In this document: one piece after another, positions 14,469-23,000 of the stretch
How the letters are laid out: each line of letters opens with the position of its first letter
Position numbering within the stretch: the stretch's first letter is position 1
Source: Candidatus Hydrogenedentota bacterium
GTDB lineage: Bacteria > Hydrogenedentota > Hydrogenedentia > Hydrogenedentales > CAIZGN01
Length of the DNA stretch: 35,231 bases
Assembly: GCA_903932505.1 (NCBI GenBank)
Contig: CAIZGN010000511.1
Location: 1-35,231, forward strand
Direction: 5' to 3'
Notes under the pieces: generated by a model
The model's input: only the letters and a program-made list of their open reading frames with translations
The model's database searches: none
Told to the model about the DNA's origin: nothing
Position numbers and translations under genes: made by a program

Positions 14469-15695
14469 ATGAACAGGTTGTTGAGTCCCTTTGCGATGCT
14501 ACTGTGTGCGGTGGTTTTTGTTGGGTTGGGTGGCTGCGCCACCGATTCGTCGACAAAAAAAGTGGTTACGGGTCTAGAGGAGGCAATCACAGTTCCCAGT
14601 GATACCACGGGTCTAGCGCAGGCCTCGGCGGCGGCCCCCGCAGCGGATGCCCCTGCTACCGTTCAATCGGCTCCCATTACCGAACCGGAGAAGTACAGGA
14701 TTGGCGCGGGCGATATGCTGCGATTCCAGTCCTTCAACGATGAATCCCTGAGCGGGGAAGTTCGGGTGCGCTATGACGGCTATATTTCCCTGCCACTCAT
14801 TCAAGACTTCATGGTTAAGGGTTTGACCCGCGATGAGGCCGAGGCGCAGTTGAAGGAGGCCTACAAGAAGGAGTTTATTGAGCCGCGCCTTACACTTTCC
14901 ATTCGAGATTCACGCAGCAAGTCTTACTATGTAATGGGCGATGTAACGCGTCCGGAAGAGTTCGTGTATGACCGTCCGGTGACCCTACTGGATGCCATCA
15001 ACACGGCGGGTGGCGTGCGTCAGCGCCAACAGAATTCTGTGTCCTTCGTGAGTCAGCAGTCTCAATTGACCAAGGCCTTTATCATTCGCCATCAAGAAGG
15101 CAAGCGCATCGTGACCAAGTATGACCTTCGTGGCTTTGATAAGGGTGGCGAGCACCTTACGGACACGATGGTTATGCCGGGTGACATCATTTATGTGCCC
15201 GAGTCCGTGCAGCTGGCGTATGTGCTTGGGCAGGTGGCCCGGCCGAGCGCCTATCCGGTTTCGGAAGGAATGGGCCTGCTTGAGTTGATGACCGTTGCTG
15301 GTGGACCGAATGAAGTCACGGGGAAACTCGGGGACGTCATATTGATTCGTCAAATCAGCGAGAAAGAGACCCGTGTGGGCCGGGTTAACCTGCGTGCCGC
15401 GATGAAGAATGGTATCAAGGTTGAAATTCAGTCGGGGGACATCATTTACGTGCAGCGCAAGGGGCTGGTGAAGCTTTCCCAGTTCGTGTCGCAGATTCAG
15501 AGCGTTGTGGCACCCACGATGAGCATGTACATGCAGGCGTATGACGCTTATTATACGGATCGTCGCTATCAGCAGATGATGTCCAGTTCCGCCTCCTCCT
15601 CCGGCGGCACCCTGCTGAGCCTTGAACAGACCCTTCGCAATTTGAGCGCACTCACCACAACGACAACTACCACGCCGACGGTCACCGCGCCGTGA
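14469..15695 (+). CDS. Polysaccharide export outer-membrane lipoprotein (Wza-like, SLBB domains)
   Basis: A 408-residue lipoprotein with signal MNRLLSPFAMLLCAVVFVGLGGC (lipobox LGGC, Cys23). The polysaccharide export domain begins at EKYRIGAGDMLRFQSF (about residue 74). Two SLBB domains follow: YYVMGDVTRPEEFVYDRPVTLLDAINTAGG and LAYVLGQVARPSAYPVSEGMGLLELMTVAGGP. The family forms the outer-membrane channel for capsule or exopolysaccharide and works with a Wzz/Wzc-type inner-membrane partner, which is the next gene. The C-terminal region is rich in Ser and Thr, ending in a Thr tract, instead of the amphipathic helix of E. coli Wza. It follows the activator gene by 43 bp and precedes the chain-length gene by 32 bp, so it is in the same operon. 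Confidence 0.92.
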   Translation: MNRLLSPFAMLLCAVVFVGLGGCATDSSTKKVVTGLEEAITVPSDTTGLAQASAAAPAADAPATVQSAPITEPEKYRIGAGDMLRFQSFNDESLSGEVRVRYDGYISLPLIQDFMVKGLTRDEAEAQLKEAYKKEFIEPRLTLSIRDSRSKSYYVMGDVTRPEEFVYDRPVTLLDAINTAGGVRQRQQNSVSFVSQQSQLTKAFIIRHQEGKRIVTKYDLRGFDKGGEHLTDTMVMPGDIIYVPESVQLAYVLGQVARPSAYPVSEGMGLLELMTVAGGPNEVTGKLGDVILIRQISEKETRVGRVNLRAAMKNGIKVEIQSGDIIYVQRKGLVKLSQFVSQIQSVVAPTMSMYMQAYDAYYTDRRYQQMMSSSASSSGGTLLSLEQTLRNLSALTTTTTTTPTVTAP

Positions 15696-15727
15696 TTGTT
15701 TTTCTGGGGATTTGACCAGGAGATTTC

Positions 15728-18073
15728 ATGACCACCGAATTTTCGAGAATGAGCCAACCCTCCATGGAGGAAACCACTGCGGCTCCAGCGATGGATTTCC
15801 GCATCGACTTTAAGCGGCTGATTTTTGTTCGGCTTCCGTTGATGATTTTGGTTGCCGCTGTAATTGCCGTTCCGTCTACGCTTGCCGCGTGGTTTCTTGT
15901 GCCGTTGGAGTATGAGGCGGGAGCCACGCTGGAATTTCAAGCGGCCCGCCCCAAGATCATGGACTCCGGTTCACAAGATCGTCAGGGTGTGTCGTATGAA
16001 ATGTACGTGAACACCCAGATGGCCCTGATGGCCGGGGACACGATTCTGCAGAACGTGCTTCAGGATCCCTCGGTGCGATCCCTGCCGGTGATTGCAAAGG
16101 AGTCTGACCCGGTTGAATACCTCAAAGGGAAAATCCAGGTTTCCCGCATCGGCCGAAACAGCGAGCTGGTTCGTGTAAGCTATCGATCGGTAAGCCGGGA
16201 TGGCGCAAAAGAAATCATCAAGCGACTTATCAGTTCGTATCTGGAATACGCCCTTCGCGGGGAGGCGGCCTCTGGCGGGCAACGCATGGAGGCCCTTTTG
16301 AAGGCGCGGGACAGTTACCAGCAGGAAATGGATCGCCAGCTTGGGGAAAAGACTAAGATATCCACCGATCAGGAGGCTCCCTCGGCAAGTGCTGCGGTGC
16401 TGGACACCGCAGGGTTAAACATTCAACGGGAAGCCTTGGTGCGGGCGGAAGAGTCCGTGATTGCATTTGTCGGGCAAGCCGCTAAGCAACAGGAAAAGAA
16501 CGCACAACTGAAAGCCTTGGAAGAGAAACTGAAAAAGAGCCCCGACGGCTCAATCTATGAATTTAGCATTGAGGAAGCCGTGAGGAACGATTCAAAGGTA
16601 ATGTCGGCCCGTGACCAGTATCTTAAGAGGGACTCTGAAGTTGCCGCGCTGGAGACGCAATTAACCCCGGAATCCAATCGTCTCAAGGCCGTAAAAGCGG
16701 ATCGTGACGCGCTCAAGAAGCAGGAGAGCGAGGCCGAAAGCAACGCTCGCCGTGAGGTTCTGAGCACGCTGATTTCTCAGTCTGAAAAGGAGCTGGCGGC
16801 CACGACCAAAGATGTTGAGGATCAGAAGGCGCGTGTGGAGTCCATACGCACCCGAATTGCGGAGTTGGAAGCGCAATTCAAGGATCGTTCCAATAAGGCG
16901 GTAACAACCCAGGCGGGTCTCGACGAAATCAACATGCGCCTTGAGGAGTCCCAAAGGCATCTCTCGGAAGTTCGCCAGGAAATAGCCGCAGTTTCGATTG
17001 AAAGTTCCGCCCCGGCTCGGGTGCAGGTGGCCGCTCAGGCGGATGTACCGAATGATCCCGATTATGGTAGGCGCATCAAATTTGTGTTTCTTGCGGTGAT
17101 GGCGTCGATTGCCCTTGGCGCAGGAACTGGAATACTGCGTGAATTAGCGGAAAAGCGTGTTCAGTCCCCACAAGACGTTTCCTCGATTACCCGGCTTCCC
17201 GTGCTGGCGTCCATTCCCCACGCCAAGGAAGACAGCCTCATAGAAACGGTACGGGCGCATCTGGTGACGTCGGAATTTCCGTATTCGCCGATGGCTGATG
17301 CCTATCGGCGGATTCTTGCACGGATCGTTTACCCACCCGATAGCGCCGTAGAGATCAACTCGCTCCTTGTTGCCAGTCCAACCCGGGGCGACGGAAAAAC
17401 CTCGGTGGCCTGCAATCTTGCCATCATGCTCGCCCGCGCAAACCGTCGCGTACTCTTGATTGACACCTGCGGCTGGGAACCCGCGATAGAGGCTTGCTTT
17501 GGCCTTTCTCGCGCTGCCGGTCTTTCTGAAATCCTGTACCAGGACGTGGAACCCTTGGCCCTCACCCGGCCCACAGAACTGGTCAACTTGGAGATTCTCG
17601 GCCCTGGTCTGCACGGACGAGAACTTTGCGGAAAGCTGGCATCTCGTGCGATGATGTCCCTGTTGGAACACGTTGAGCGCGAGTTTGATCATGTTATTAT
17701 CGATTCGATGGCCGCCCTGTTGATGTCCGATGTAAAACTTATCGCACCCGTTGTGGATGGTGTCTTGCTGGTTGTGGGAACTGAAGTGGCAAGCCGTGGC
17801 ATGGTTCGACGTTGTCTTGCCGAATTGGAACAGGTGAATGCCGATATACTCGGCGTTGTTCTAAATGGCGTACGCCCGACACGTGGCGGCTATATGCGCA
17901 GAAACATGGATATGTATTACCGCTATTCTGATAACGCTTCAGATGCGGTCTTGGATGCTCAAAGTGACGATTTGCCGGATATTCGCCTTGCGGACGAGGA
18001 GATGGGGGAGGAGGATGCCGAACCCATGATTCTTCTTTCGGTTGAAGACCGCGATGATGAAAAGACCCTGTAG
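15728..18073 (+). CDS. Wzz/Wzc-like chain-length protein with degraded BY-kinase domain
   Basis: A 781-residue inner-membrane protein: first TM (about residues 30-57), a long periplasmic coiled-coil region, second TM (about 450-470), and a cytoplasmic CpsD/CapB-like P-loop domain. Walker A is SPTRGDGKTS (about 549). Walker A', normally a DxDxR-type motif, reads LLIDTCGWEP (about 576), so the second Asp and Arg are lost. Walker B, normally IIDTPP, reads IIDSMAAL (about 653). A Tyr-rich stretch YMRRNMDMYYRYSDN (about 720) recalls the autophosphorylated tyrosine cluster but is followed by an acidic tail of about 45 residues. It should still organise polymer chain length and export with the preceding Wza-like protein, but kinase activity is doubtful. 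CCAGGAG gives a good ribosome binding site. Confidence 0.88.
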   Translation: MTTEFSRMSQPSMEETTAAPAMDFRIDFKRLIFVRLPLMILVAAVIAVPSTLAAWFLVPLEYEAGATLEFQAARPKIMDSGSQDRQGVSYEMYVNTQMALMAGDTILQNVLQDPSVRSLPVIAKESDPVEYLKGKIQVSRIGRNSELVRVSYRSVSRDGAKEIIKRLISSYLEYALRGEAASGGQRMEALLKARDSYQQEMDRQLGEKTKISTDQEAPSASAAVLDTAGLNIQREALVRAEESVIAFVGQAAKQQEKNAQLKALEEKLKKSPDGSIYEFSIEEAVRNDSKVMSARDQYLKRDSEVAALETQLTPESNRLKAVKADRDALKKQESEAESNARREVLSTLISQSEKELAATTKDVEDQKARVESIRTRIAELEAQFKDRSNKAVTTQAGLDEINMRLEESQRHLSEVRQEIAAVSIESSAPARVQVAAQADVPNDPDYGRRIKFVFLAVMASIALGAGTGILRELAEKRVQSPQDVSSITRLPVLASIPHAKEDSLIETVRAHLVTSEFPYSPMADAYRRILARIVYPPDSAVEINSLLVASPTRGDGKTSVACNLAIMLARANRRVLLIDTCGWEPAIEACFGLSRAAGLSEILYQDVEPLALTRPTELVNLEILGPGLHGRELCGKLASRAMMSLLEHVEREFDHVIIDSMAALLMSDVKLIAPVVDGVLLVVGTEVASRGMVRRCLAELEQVNADILGVVLNGVRPTRGGYMRRNMDMYYRYSDNASDAVLDAQSDDLPDIRLADEEMGEEDAEPMILLSVEDRDDEKTL

Positions 18074-18169
18074 AGGGACTTAATGGCCGGGAAGAACGCT
18101 CGTCTTGTTGTGTTTAGGGGGCGGACGAATCGTTTTATCCGCCTAAGAACAGGAAGGACTTAGGATTTC

Positions 18170-21100
18170 ATGCCCAAGAAACTCATTATCGCCATATTGG
18201 TGCTTTGCGTGTTGGCTCTTCTCGGGGGAATCGGCGGAATTGCCGGGTATTTCTGGCTGAAGGAGCATCGCACCCAGCAGGCACTCACCCAAGGTGACGC
18301 TTCGTTTGCCAAAGGTGATTTCAATGACGCACGACGGCAGTATGCCACCTATCTGCGTGTTTACCGGCAAGATTTGGATGTTCTCACCAAGTTCGCTGAT
18401 TCTTGCGCCAAGGTAAAAGAGAATCGTCCACGAATTCTGCGCGACATAATGCTGTCCTACAATCAGATTGCGCTTAAGCGCGTGGGTGATGTGGATGCCG
18501 TTAAGAAGCTTATTGACCATTGTGAGCGTACCCATTCGTGGACGGACTTAGAATATTACTCAGATTACTACGGTAAACAATTACCCGACTTGGAGTGGTT
18601 GCACTATGAACACGCGCTGGCGCTTGATCGTCTTAACCGGTCACAGGAGGCGATGAACGCCTTTGATGCGCTTATCAAGGAAAAGACACTGCATGCGGAT
18701 GTGTATGGGCGTCAGGCGCGTTTACTGACTGACTTGGGCTTGGGAACCCGCGCTGAAGAGCTTTTTGATGAGGTCTTCAAGCAGAAGCCGGAGGATCCGG
18801 CTCTTCTGGCGCAACGTGCGCTGTATCGTCTTACGCAAAACGATATTGTCCGTGCGCAAGAGGATATTGACAAATCGCTTTCCCTGGCACCGGAACTTGG
18901 CACTACGCAGATGGTTGCGGCACGTATCGCTCTTCGCCAGACCCAATGGGACAAGGCTATCCAATACGCGCAGGGCGCACTTGACCGGGGGGAGGAACCC
19001 CAGCAGGCGTATGTTCTGTTGATTTCGGCTCATCAGGAACAATCAGGATTTGCGGCTGCCCTGAAGGTGATGGAATCCATGGATCCCATGGTGCGTCTGG
19101 ATAGCCCCGACCTCTTGCTGGTGCACCACGAGTTGCTTCTCGGTTTGAGCCAAATGGATAAAGCGAAAGCCGTGCGACTTGAGTTCACCGTAGCGTATCC
19201 CAACAACCCACAGTTTGGGGAATACATGCAGGCCCGGGAGATGCTCGCCTCTGGAGAGCCTGCCGCCGCAGCGGATAAGCTCGTGACTATCTCCGAGAGT
19301 CTGCCAAGCTTTCGACAAGCACGCTACTATTTGGCCGTTGCCTTGATCCAGTCCTTTCAACAGGAAAGGGCGAAGACCGTTCTTGAACTGTTTATTCGAA
19401 CGTTTCCTGGGGATGTGCATGCGCAGGCTTTGTACGATCGGGAGTTTGGCGGCGTTCGAAAAGACGCGACCACGGTTGCCGCATCCGCCAAAGAACTGCT
19501 TGCCAAGGAGGATTCCACCGCTGCGGCTTTGGTTCAATCGGCGCAGTCCCTCTTCGATGCCCAGCAATCTTTGGATAAGGCGGCCCCCGCGCTTGGAACG
19601 GTACAAACTCTCTTGGATAAGGCACTGAAGCAGGATCCCAAGTACCCCAATACCTATCTGGTGTACGCCGATTTTCATTTGCGCCGGGGTGATCCTGCGG
19701 AGGCCAAAGCTTTTTTGGAGCGTGGCGTACAAGCGTGCGGCACCCTCGATGGCTCGGAGATGGTTCAGGCTTGGATTGCCTTGGCGGAGAACAACGAGCA
19801 GGGCGCTTTGGACGCTTTCCAGACCCAGCTTAACCAAGTCGACCTGACCTCCAACACGGTGCGCCGTTGGGCAAATTCCTTCGCCGCGCGGGGGCATATC
19901 GAAACGGCGCTCGCCTTGCTTGCCTTGGGTTCAAAGAAATTGCCGGCCGAAAAAGCCGCAGATTTGTTCGCCGACCCGGTTTCCCTGTGTATTCGGTTTG
20001 GTGATTATGACCGTGCGCAAAAAGAACTCGAGACATTGGAAGCGCAAGCGGTTCCAAACGGGGGGACTGTCGACCCACGAATTCTTTCCTCCAAAGAACA
20101 ACTAGCCCAGCTGCTTGCCCGTTCCTCAACGCCGCGACAAACCGCCGAGGCCAAGAAGCTGGTCGAGCAGCTGTTGCAGGTCGCAAGTGGCGAGAAGCGA
20201 TATAAACTTTTGATGGCGGAGGTGCTATCGCGTCAGACACCCCCGGACTTTGCTGGGAGTAAGACGATTCTCGATCAGGCACTCGAAGTCAACGCGAATG
20301 ATGTTGCCGTCCTGCAGGCGCAGGCGAGTATTGCCATGCTTCAGAATGATGTCTCGAAGGCTCTTGATTTTGCGAGGCATGCCGCTTCTGTGGCTCCGCA
20401 GGATTCGGTGGTCGGCATGGGGTTGGCCAAAATCCAATTAGCGGGACAGCAATATGGCGAGGCTCAGGCGACCCTTGAGCAGGTCTTGATGACTACCCCC
20501 AATGACCCGCAGGCCTTGGAGCTGCTTATAACCGCATACATGGCCAACGGTCGACTCGATCAGGCTAACAGCATAATTCAGCGCATGGAAAAGGTCGCCA
20601 ATAGTGACCCGGGCATGGCTTGGCGTGTTTCCCTATTGAAAGGACGACTCTCGGCCGCGCGTGGGGAAAACTTGGGGAACGTAGAAGCCATGCTCCGTAC
20701 CCGGTATGTCGCCAATCCGAACGACCTTGAATCCCTGCGTTCGTTGGCGGAAGTGGTTGCTCGTCAAGGGCGGGATGCAGAAGCCGAACAACTTCTGCAG
20801 GGTTTTGCGGACAGCCACCCGAATTCAGAGGACGCTTTGGTTCTGTTGGGCCAGTATTTTCTGGCAAAAAATACCCCGGAAGCAAGCACTCGCGCTTCGG
20901 TGGCCTTTACCAAGGCGCTTGTGGCCCATCCAGATTACGCATCCGCATTACGCGGGCTTATGGACCTTTACTTGCGCTCCAATAGTCTGGCTCAAGTGCT
21001 ACAGCTTTGCGAACGCTATTTGTCCATACATCCCGCAACGCCTGAAATCTTATACAAGAAGGCCCTCTTGCAGTTGCAGATGAATAAAGACCGTGACGGT

Positions 21101-21418
21101 GCTATGGCCACGATTGAACAGGCCATAGCGCTAAGTAAAGAGCCGGAGTATTTGTATTTTCGCGGCATGCTGCAGTTGGACGCAGGGAAGAATCAGGAGG
21201 CTTTGACGGATTTCCAAGAAGCGGGAAAGATACGTGATGTCAATTCTGCGGACTTGGATATGGGTATGGCTGAGGCTTATGCGGCGTTGAATGACCCTGA
21301 ACCGTCTGCCCGCTATCTGGATTCCGCCAAGCGTAAACTGGATAATGGTGCCCCTGGTAACAAGGAGCGCTTGGATCGGTTGCTCAAACGAATCGCCCAA
21401 GAAGGTGAGGGTAAATGA
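18170..21418 (+). CDS. Large membrane-anchored TPR protein of the exosortase/EPS locus
   Basis: A 1082-residue protein with an N-terminal signal anchor (LIIAILVLCVLALLGGIGGIAGYFW) and then TPR repeats almost throughout, for example QALTQGDASFAKGDFNDARRQYATYLRVY and YFLAKNTPEASTRASVAFTKALVAHP. TPR superhelices bind proteins; with the anchor it should sit in the periplasm as a scaffold for the export machinery. Exosortase loci often carry a large TPR protein (PrsT in the PEP-CTERM literature), and this gene has the matching position, but repeat sequence alone does not prove orthology. AGGA lies 5 bases before the ATG, and the stop overlaps the exosortase start as ATGA. A modest 7-bp hairpin sits in the 96-bp gap before it. 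Confidence 0.85.
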   Translation: MPKKLIIAILVLCVLALLGGIGGIAGYFWLKEHRTQQALTQGDASFAKGDFNDARRQYATYLRVYRQDLDVLTKFADSCAKVKENRPRILRDIMLSYNQIALKRVGDVDAVKKLIDHCERTHSWTDLEYYSDYYGKQLPDLEWLHYEHALALDRLNRSQEAMNAFDALIKEKTLHADVYGRQARLLTDLGLGTRAEELFDEVFKQKPEDPALLAQRALYRLTQNDIVRAQEDIDKSLSLAPELGTTQMVAARIALRQTQWDKAIQYAQGALDRGEEPQQAYVLLISAHQEQSGFAAALKVMESMDPMVRLDSPDLLLVHHELLLGLSQMDKAKAVRLEFTVAYPNNPQFGEYMQAREMLASGEPAAAADKLVTISESLPSFRQARYYLAVALIQSFQQERAKTVLELFIRTFPGDVHAQALYDREFGGVRKDATTVAASAKELLAKEDSTAAALVQSAQSLFDAQQSLDKAAPALGTVQTLLDKALKQDPKYPNTYLVYADFHLRRGDPAEAKAFLERGVQACGTLDGSEMVQAWIALAENNEQGALDAFQTQLNQVDLTSNTVRRWANSFAARGHIETALALLALGSKKLPAEKAADLFADPVSLCIRFGDYDRAQKELETLEAQAVPNGGTVDPRILSSKEQLAQLLARSSTPRQTAEAKKLVEQLLQVASGEKRYKLLMAEVLSRQTPPDFAGSKTILDQALEVNANDVAVLQAQASIAMLQNDVSKALDFARHAASVAPQDSVVGMGLAKIQLAGQQYGEAQATLEQVLMTTPNDPQALELLITAYMANGRLDQANSIIQRMEKVANSDPGMAWRVSLLKGRLSAARGENLGNVEAMLRTRYVANPNDLESLRSLAEVVARQGRDAEAEQLLQGFADSHPNSEDALVLLGQYFLAKNTPEASTRASVAFTKALVAHPDYASALRGLMDLYLRSNSLAQVLQLCERYLSIHPATPEILYKKALLQLQMNKDRDGAMATIEQAIALSKEPEYLYFRGMLQLDAGKNQEALTDFQEAGKIRDVNSADLDMGMAEAYAALNDPEPSARYLDSAKRKLDNGAPGNKERLDRLLKRIAQEGEGK

Positions 21419-22317
21419 CCGAAGAAACGACCAAAGAGGCATCCACGCCGGTGGGGGCGTCTGCCAGCCCTGGCTTGGCTGTCGCAGGCAGCTTAGTCAT
21501 GACGGGCCTGCTCGCGCTCATTTACTGGGTGCCGGTTCAACAAATGGTGAGCATTTGGGGACTTTCGGACTCCTACTATTCGCACGGATACCTGATTGCG
21601 CCCATTAGCCTTTTCCTTGTGGGGCTCAAGTGGAAGGTCTTGCGAGAGATCCCCATAGCGCACTCTTGGCTGGGGTATCCCCTGATTTTGATATCCGTTT
21701 TCCTGCTGATTATCGGCGCATTCTTTGGGTTTTCCATATTCGAACATTTTTCGATGCCCCTGATGATTGCCGGCGTGTTGCTGGCTTTGCTGGGAACCCG
21801 ATGGATGTCCTACCTATGGTTTCCCGTACTGTTCCTCTATTTCATGGTTCCCATCCCTCCCTCTATCACCCAAAGCGTGGCCCTGACGTTAAAATTGGCC
21901 GCCACGAGCGGAGCTGTTTTCTTGGCCCGCCTCATGACGCTTCCCATGATTCACGATGGTTCTTTTGTTCTTTTTGGCAATGACAAGTTGCTCATTGGTA
22001 ATGTGTGCGGAGGCTTGCGGTCGCTGATTTCCATGCTGGCCTTGGGTTTTTTGATGTCGTATTTCAGCCGATGCCATTGGTGGGCGCGCTTGCTTATTGT
22101 GGGGCTCGCAGGGCCGATAGCCATCGCATCCAACATTGTCCGTATTTTTTTCTTGTGTGTTGTGGCGTATTTTTACGGCAGCCAGAACGCCACCGGTATC
22201 GTGCATGACGTGTCCGGGTTTATCATGTTCGGACTGGCTTTCGGGCTGTTTATTGGCGTGGAATCCTTTCTTCGCAAGTGGGCGCATCAGCCTGAAGCGG
22301 AAGGAACCGTGTCATGA
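21415..22317 (+). CDS. Exosortase (membrane cysteine transpeptidase-like)
   Basis: A 300-residue protein with about eight TM helices and the exosortase catalytic triad. Cys198 is in GNVCGGLRSL, Arg243 in ASNIVRI, and His264 in IVHDVSGF. The usual motif has CSGLR; here Gly replaces Ser. The segment SHGYLIAPISLFLV near the N-terminus is also typical (SHGxLVP). Exosortases recognise C-terminal PEP-CTERM-like signals, cut them, and hand proteins to the surface, usually in EPS-producing Gram-negative bacteria. Here the gene overlaps the TPR gene and epsI by ATGA at each end, so translation is coupled. No protein in this window carries a clear PEP-CTERM tail. The subtype cannot be fixed by eye. Confidence 0.93.
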   Translation: MTEETTKEASTPVGASASPGLAVAGSLVMTGLLALIYWVPVQQMVSIWGLSDSYYSHGYLIAPISLFLVGLKWKVLREIPIAHSWLGYPLILISVFLLIIGAFFGFSIFEHFSMPLMIAGVLLALLGTRWMSYLWFPVLFLYFMVPIPPSITQSVALTLKLAATSGAVFLARLMTLPMIHDGSFVLFGNDKLLIGNVCGGLRSLISMLALGFLMSYFSRCHWWARLLIVGLAGPIAIASNIVRIFFLCVVAYFYGSQNATGIVHDVSGFIMFGLAFGLFIGVESFLRKWAHQPEAEGTVS

Positions 22318-22940
22318 AGCACTTTATTGTTATTGCGATCCTCCTTTCGGGTACCGCGTACTGGCACGACTCCATCCAGAATGCGCACAGGCTTGCCGCT
22401 GAAAACGCGCCTGATTCCGGCTTGTCTGCTCTTCCCACGAAGATAGGTCAGTATACCCAGTGGGGAAAAGACCAAGAGACACCGGAGGATGTAAAGACGC
22501 TGCTTGAGACTAGTTCGATATTGGCTCGCACTTATCGCGGGGCTTCAGGACGTCCTATTCAAGTGACCATCGTGTATGCGGGGACGACGCGTCGAAGTCT
22601 CCATTTCCCCGAGGTGTGCTTGGTTGGCCAGGGTTGGGAAATTCGTGAGCAATCCACGCAGGATATCAGCTTTTTATTTTCCGCGACCCGTCTTGTGCTT
22701 GTGAAAGCCCAACGAAATGACGCCATCTTGTATTGGTTCAAGACCGGGGATCATTTCACGGGCAATTTCTTCGAGAACTCTTGGGTCTGGGCAAAGCAGC
22801 AGTTCGTTGGTGGGCGTGCCACCTCTGCCATGATTCGCATCAGCACAGCAATTGGCCCGGATGGGAAAGAACCTGCTTTCTTGGCCTTGGAAGATTTTGC
22901 AGAGAAACTGTCGCCCGCGTTGTTGGACTGCATGAACTAG
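22314..22940 (+). CDS. EpsI family exosortase-associated protein
   Basis: A 208-residue protein with an N-terminal hydrophobic segment (FIVIAILLSGTAYW) and the EpsI domain (DUF3485). The hallmarks are YRGASGRPIQVTIVYAG, HFPEVCLVGQGWEI and ILYWFKTGDHFTGNF. EpsI proteins are encoded beside, or fused to, exosortases and are thought to act with them in the periplasm; their exact biochemical role is not established. The start overlaps the exosortase stop (ATGA), so the two are probably made in fixed ratio. The 60-bp gap after the stop shows no terminator, and the operon appears to continue. Confidence 0.9.
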   Translation: MKHFIVIAILLSGTAYWHDSIQNAHRLAAENAPDSGLSALPTKIGQYTQWGKDQETPEDVKTLLETSSILARTYRGASGRPIQVTIVYAGTTRRSLHFPEVCLVGQGWEIREQSTQDISFLFSATRLVLVKAQRNDAILYWFKTGDHFTGNFFENSWVWAKQQFVGGRATSAMIRISTAIGPDGKEPAFLALEDFAEKLSPALLDCMN

Positions 22941-23000
22941 CGGTCTTTAGACGCGAGTGTTTTGAAGGAAGAAAACCCCCGATAGGGACGGAGAGACCAC

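Noticed and set aside
18119-18144. Hairpin GGCGGA/TCCGCC before the large TPR gene
   Set aside because: Seven pairs at most, a 12-base loop and no T-run, so it is neither a convincing terminator nor a known regulatory RNA.
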